Source of the DNA: Xanthobacteraceae bacterium
GTDB taxonomy: Bacteria; Pseudomonadota; Alphaproteobacteria; Rhizobiales; Xanthobacteraceae
Assembly: GCA_030037185.1 (NCBI GenBank)
Contig: JASHRR010000705.1
Location: forward strand, 1 to 7,874
Direction of reading: 5' to 3'
Length of the DNA stretch: 7,874 bases
Shown: piece after piece, positions 5,252 to 7,874 of the stretch
Numbering within the stretch: the stretch's first letter is position 1
Layout: the number at the start of each line of letters is the position of its first letter
Notes under the pieces: generated by a model
Database searches by the model: none
The model's input: only the letters and a program-made list of their open reading frames with translations
Told to the model about the DNA's origin: nothing
Program-made: the position numbers and the translations under genes

Positions 5252-6228
5252 GGGCGTCCTCCCGAAATCAGCGTGCCGCAAGACTGCTCGAAGCGCTCGC
5301 TCGCCTCTTCGATGACTTCTGGCATCCAGCGCAAGTACCAGGCGGTCGATACGATCGAGATGTGGCCCATGCATAAGGCGAGTTTCGGCAGATTGACCTG
5401 GACATCGGCTCCCTCCGCGTACCATCGGCGTAACGCCTCTACGGCGTGAGCGTGGCGGAGATCATGGACACGTGGACAACGGCCATCGCGACTGCGCACG
5501 CCTGCTGCTTCGAACAATGCATGCAGCGCTTGCTGCATGCCGCTTTTGCTGTAGGGGCGCCACTCTTTGCCGCGATTGCACAGCAACGACGCGTTCGCCC
5601 GGTTATCCATCCCAGGTTGCCGGTTGCGGATCTCGAGATAACGGCGTAGTTCGCTCAGTGCCGAGAGCGACAACGGAACCCAGCGCGATTTGTGGAACTT
5701 CGACTCTCGGATACGCAGTACCCCGGCTGTAATGTCGACATCGTCGAGCCGCAGACGGAGCAGTTCCCCCAGGCGTAATCCGCTCGTATAGAGCAGAACG
5801 ATCGATATGCGCATGACCGGCGGGCGCAGCAGCGAAGCAGGTGTTGGCGACAAGGCCGATGCCACCGCCAGCATATTGGCAATTTGGGCCGAATTGATCG
5901 GCATCGGCAGTGCATGCGGAATGGGCCGCGTCAGTAAGCTTGGATCGGGTAAGAAACAGCCTGGCTCGGAGCGGCGCCGATACCGGCAAAGATTATGGAC
6001 GATCCGTTCGTACGTATGTCGGGAGTTCGGATGCAGGTGGCAGAACGTATTGCGCCATTGCTCAAAGATCTCCCGATCGAGATCTCCCGCACCCTGTCGG
6101 ACGAGAAAGGCGCGCATCCGGCCAAGCAGCCACTCTTCTTGGTCGTAGCCGCGGCGGAGGGAGCGGTAATGGGTCAGATAGGCCGAAATCGCAGCATCCA
6201 GGCTAGGCATGAGGCTGGTTGTGTCCAT
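5248..6228 (-). CDS. ritB: Tyrosine recombinase B of RIT element
   Basis: This encodes 326 aa from ATG 6228, preceded by AGGAG that overlaps the ritA stop (TAGGAG, 8 nt before ATG). A longer open frame to 6339 would overlap ritA by about 100 bp and encodes a non-family N-terminus, so the inner start is preferred. The N-terminal core-binding domain spans about 10-90 and the catalytic domain about 105-315. All six active-site positions are intact: Arg152 (TSGLRLGE), Lys177 (ESKFHK), His255 and Arg258 (VHDLRHAHA), His289 (CMGHISI) and Tyr298 (TAWYLRW). This is the only member of the trio with a fully canonical active site and may be the main catalyst. Its stop overlaps the ritC start, so translation is probably coupled. 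Confidence 0.93.
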   Translation of the reverse strand: MDTTSLMPSLDAAISAYLTHYRSLRRGYDQEEWLLGRMRAFLVRQGAGDLDREIFEQWRNTFCHLHPNSRHTYERIVHNLCRYRRRSEPGCFLPDPSLLTRPIPHALPMPINSAQIANMLAVASALSPTPASLLRPPVMRISIVLLYTSGLRLGELLRLRLDDVDITAGVLRIRESKFHKSRWVPLSLSALSELRRYLEIRNRQPGMDNRANASLLCNRGKEWRPYSKSGMQQALHALFEAAGVRSRDGRCPRVHDLRHAHAVEALRRWYAEGADVQVNLPKLALCMGHISIVSTAWYLRWMPEVIEEASERFEQSCGTLISGGRP

Positions 6229-6238
6229 CGCGCGGCTC

Positions 6239-7462
6239 CTATGTCTGAGCTTGGGCGGGGACCGGCAGAGCGACATCGCGCAACGTATCGATGTCCAGGC
6301 GCAAATATTGGCAGGTGCTGCCGAGGTGGCGATGCCCAAGTAGGTCGCCGATGGCCTTCAATCCGATGCCGCGCTCAAGCAACCGCATGGCGAATGCGTG
6401 TCGAAGGCTGTACGCCGAATAGCCTTCGATCGGCAGACGGCTTTGTCTTGCTCGCGCGCCGAAGATGTCGGCGATGGCATGGCGGGTGAGAGCGCCGGCT
6501 GGACAACGCGTACGAAGAAAAAGCTTCGGGCACAGGCTATTGCGACCTCGACACTGCAGATACTGTTGTATGATCGAGATGGTCTGATCGGCCAGTGGCA
6601 AGATGAGCGTCGAGCGTGTTTTGGACTGTACGACCGTCATGGTTCGGCCATTCCAGACGATGGAGTCCAGACGGAGCGAGACGATCTCGCTGGGCCGCAG
6701 GCCGTAATGGGCCATCAGGTGTAAGATGGTGTAATCACGCCAGCCGGATCGGCTCGAAAGGTCGATCGACCGCAATAGTCCCTGTACGATCGGCCAAGCG
6801 AGAGCCCGTGGTGGCAACTCATCGCCATGCACCCGGACGGTGTCGATCATCTCAAGCGGCCGGGCGATCTGTCCGATCATCCGGCAAAATCCAAGGAAAG
6901 CGCGCAAATGGGCAACGACGTGCTGCAGCCTGTGGCGACCAACGCTGCGGGCTCTAAAGCCCAGATATCGATCAACATCGGCAGAGTGGAGGGATGAGAG
7001 GCTCTGCCCCGACGATATCGTGTAGCTAAGGAACTCGCCGACCGTCCGATCGTGCTGCCGTACTGTATCCTCGGACAAACCACGCACTTCCAACAGTTCC
7101 TGCCGGTATAGGCGGCGGACATCGGCGAAGGGACCGTCGACCGGTACAGTGGCCAGCCGTAGGCGTGACGTTAGAAAACGCTGAAATGCGCGCTCAGTGG
7201 CCCGGTACAACATGAAACGCCGCGTCGGCGCCCTGTTCTGCTTCGTGCCAAAAGCCGCCTCTAACTGTGCGACCGTGTACACTGCCCCCAACTTCGCGGT
7301 GCTGAATCGCTCCAGTGAATCTCTCAGCCGGAACAAATGGCCCCGGGCGCATTGCCGAGAATAACCGGTCGCTTCCAGCCAAGCACTAAAATCCTCTAGA
7401 TCTTGAGCGAACGGAGATCCCTCGTAGCGTGCATAACCTCTGGGAAAGAACTCGCAAAGCAT
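6239..7462 (-). CDS. ritA: Tyrosine recombinase A of RIT element
   Basis: This is the first gene of the trio, 407 aa from ATG 7462 with GGAGGA about 5 nt upstream. It has an extra N-terminal region (1-110) before the SAM-like core-binding domain (about 112-205) and a catalytic domain (about 215-395). Visible active-site residues are Arg256 (HYGLRPSE), Lys281 (QSKTR), Arg354 and His355 (YSLRHAFA), His377 (LLGHRHLGST) and the nucleophile Tyr386 (CQYLRLD). Box II begins with Tyr351 instead of the usual His (Y-S-L-R), a substitution tolerated in some tyrosine recombinases. It should pair with RitB and RitC at the GTTATGTG ends; this is inference from the element layout. TAG stop at 6241-6239, just before ritB. 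Confidence 0.92.
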   Translation of the reverse strand: MLCEFFPRGYARYEGSPFAQDLEDFSAWLEATGYSRQCARGHLFRLRDSLERFSTAKLGAVYTVAQLEAAFGTKQNRAPTRRFMLYRATERAFQRFLTSRLRLATVPVDGPFADVRRLYRQELLEVRGLSEDTVRQHDRTVGEFLSYTISSGQSLSSLHSADVDRYLGFRARSVGRHRLQHVVAHLRAFLGFCRMIGQIARPLEMIDTVRVHGDELPPRALAWPIVQGLLRSIDLSSRSGWRDYTILHLMAHYGLRPSEIVSLRLDSIVWNGRTMTVVQSKTRSTLILPLADQTISIIQQYLQCRGRNSLCPKLFLRTRCPAGALTRHAIADIFGARARQSRLPIEGYSAYSLRHAFAMRLLERGIGLKAIGDLLGHRHLGSTCQYLRLDIDTLRDVALPVPAQAQT

Positions 7463-7602
7463 GACGTCCTCCGACCTTTCATTGCGGAGGTTCCACTCTA
7501 CATTCTACATGGCAGTTAGTTATGTGGAGCAGATGCGTCCCAGGAGCAGCGCAAACGACCACCAATTGGACCGCAATGCACATAACTGAGAGCGGCACAT
7601 AA
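7463..7602 (-). promoter_or_regulatory. RIT leader and right end with third GTTATGTG motif
   Basis: This 140-bp noncoding stretch lies between the ritA start and the right palindrome, so it should hold the trio's promoter. On the minus strand TAGAAT (plus 7502-7507) resembles a -10 box, but no good -35 is seen. A third GTTATGTG lies at 7519-7526 within TTAGTTATGTGGAG, identical to 4153-4166 at the left end. It sits 12 nt upstream of the TAGAAT and points opposite to the terminal pair. Binding of the recombinases there could repress their own operon. An 8-bp inverted repeat, CATTGCGG (7480-7487) and CCGCAATG (7571-7578), brackets the region. Confidence 0.45.
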
Positions 7603-7653
7603 CATGATAGATGTTGAGCTCAACATCTATCATGGATCGCGGCATTCCGAGCG
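7579..7653. repeat. 75-bp inverted repeat at RIT right boundary
   Basis: This is the partner of 4089-4163 with one mismatch. It includes CACATAAC at 7579-7586 and 7596-7603, the 32-bp palindrome and 19 bp of transposase sequence. It ends where the right arm's first deletion begins, so the repeat was originally longer. Confidence 0.95.
7603..7634. repeat. Perfect 32-bp palindrome at RIT right edge
   Basis: Same sequence as at 4108-4139: half-site CATGATAGATGTTGAG plus its reverse complement. The outer edge again abuts GATCGCGG of the transposase, now on the plus strand. Being palindromic, it is equally a direct and an inverted repeat of the left copy. It could therefore also be read as a 32-bp target duplication. 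Confidence 0.9.
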
Positions 7654-7874
7654 TTCGCGCTCAACCGCGATAAGCTGCGCCTACTGCCTGCACGTCACGC
7701 TGAGCGCCAGGCTCAAGCCGCTGGCCCCCGGCCTCACGCCGAGGGCCGTTCTCGACAAGCTCGCCGCCATCCAGATGCTCGACGTTCACTTCCCCACCAC
7801 CGACGGCCGTACGCTGATCCTGAGCCGCTACACCGAACTGAACGCCGACCAGAAGCTTCTGGTGAAGCGCCTGA
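7632..7874 (+). pseudogene. IS1634-family transposase, doubly deleted copy (right arm)
   Basis: Plus-strand reading gives MDRGIPS (frame of 7632), then FALNRDKLR (7654-7680, next frame), then YCLHVTLSARLKPLAPGL to the window end (from 7682, third frame). Compared with the left arm, 380 bp are missing between 4088 and 3709 equivalents. About 190 bp of transposase sequence is also missing between LR and YCLH. Both joints lie at a shared CG dinucleotide. The second deletion spans the site where the left arm carries the serine element, so this arm cannot show whether it ever held that element. The remaining pieces are base-for-base identical to the left arm. Non-functional; it continues beyond the window. 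Confidence 0.88.
7678..7874. repeat. 197-bp terminal inverted repeat, right copy
   Basis: Exact reverse complement of 1-197, ending at the last base of the window. It begins at the second deletion joint of the right arm (shared CG at 7678-7679). Confidence 0.97.

Larger units (their letters stand above)
4140..7602 (-). mobile_element. RIT (Recombinase In Trio) element
   Basis: Three different tyrosine recombinases of 407, 326 and 343 aa are encoded head to tail on the minus strand. The first two are separated by 10 nt and the last two overlap as ATGA. Near-identical inverted ends bracket them. This is the diagnostic layout of RIT elements, known from many proteobacteria. The core between the palindromes is 3,463 bp, or 3,527 bp (4108-7634) if the palindromes belong to it. 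No other cargo is present. The 57 nt between the left motif pair and the ritC stop hold no gene. The third recombinase carries a box II Arg-to-Trp change, so present mobility is doubtful. Confidence 0.88.

Noticed and set aside
5252..5425. 58-residue N-terminal extension of ritC
   Set aside because: It lies inside the ritB catalytic domain. ATG 5251 has a good Shine-Dalgarno and the ATGA overlap typical of RIT genes.
4310..5449. A 379-codon plus-strand open frame
   Set aside because: It is wholly antisense to ritC and the end of ritB, which have clear catalytic motifs. The translation shows no family signature and no ribosome site; it reflects high G+C.
6229..6339. 37-residue N-terminal extension of ritB
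   Set aside because: It would overlap the ritA C-terminus and encodes no core-binding domain. ATG 6228 follows AGGAG at proper spacing.
1..7874. CRISPR array, tRNA or rRNA genes
   Set aside because: No regularly spaced repeats and no tRNA-like or rRNA-like sequence were seen on either strand.

Overview
The window is a nest of mobile elements with no recognisable host gene. High G+C, Shine-Dalgarno-led overlapping genes and the families present suggest a high-GC bacterium, most likely a proteobacterium. This is a weak inference, because every gene here is mobile.

Layout. The outer frame is two inverted, broken copies (arms) of one IS1634/IS4-superfamily DDE transposase gene. The left arm is on the minus strand and occupies 3508-4110 plus 1-211. 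The right arm is on the plus strand and occupies 7632-7874. Bases 1-197 and 7678-7874 are perfect inverted repeats. The left arm is split at 210/3508 by a 3,298-bp element whose removal rejoins the transposase frame exactly. That element carries, on the plus strand, a DUF5372-like remnant, a helix-turn-helix protein (666-1151), a small unrecognised protein (1148-1429) and a 691-aa serine recombinase (1422-3497). The last three overlap and look translationally coupled.

Between the arms (about 4108-7634) lies a Recombinase-In-Trio (RIT) element. It holds three minus-strand tyrosine recombinases in tight succession (7462-6239, 6228-5248, 5251-4220). Its ends carry paired GTTATGTG motifs and, just outside, a perfect 32-bp palindrome at each boundary. 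The third recombinase has Trp where the invariant box II Arg should be, so it is probably catalytically dead.

How it works together: the serine recombinase probably inserted its own module into the IS with a 2-bp TT/AA crossover. The RIT proteins probably act as a complex on the GTTATGTG ends. The inverted IS arms with palindromic joints are the least explained part. They could come from RIT movement, from IS duplication or from an assembly fold-back.
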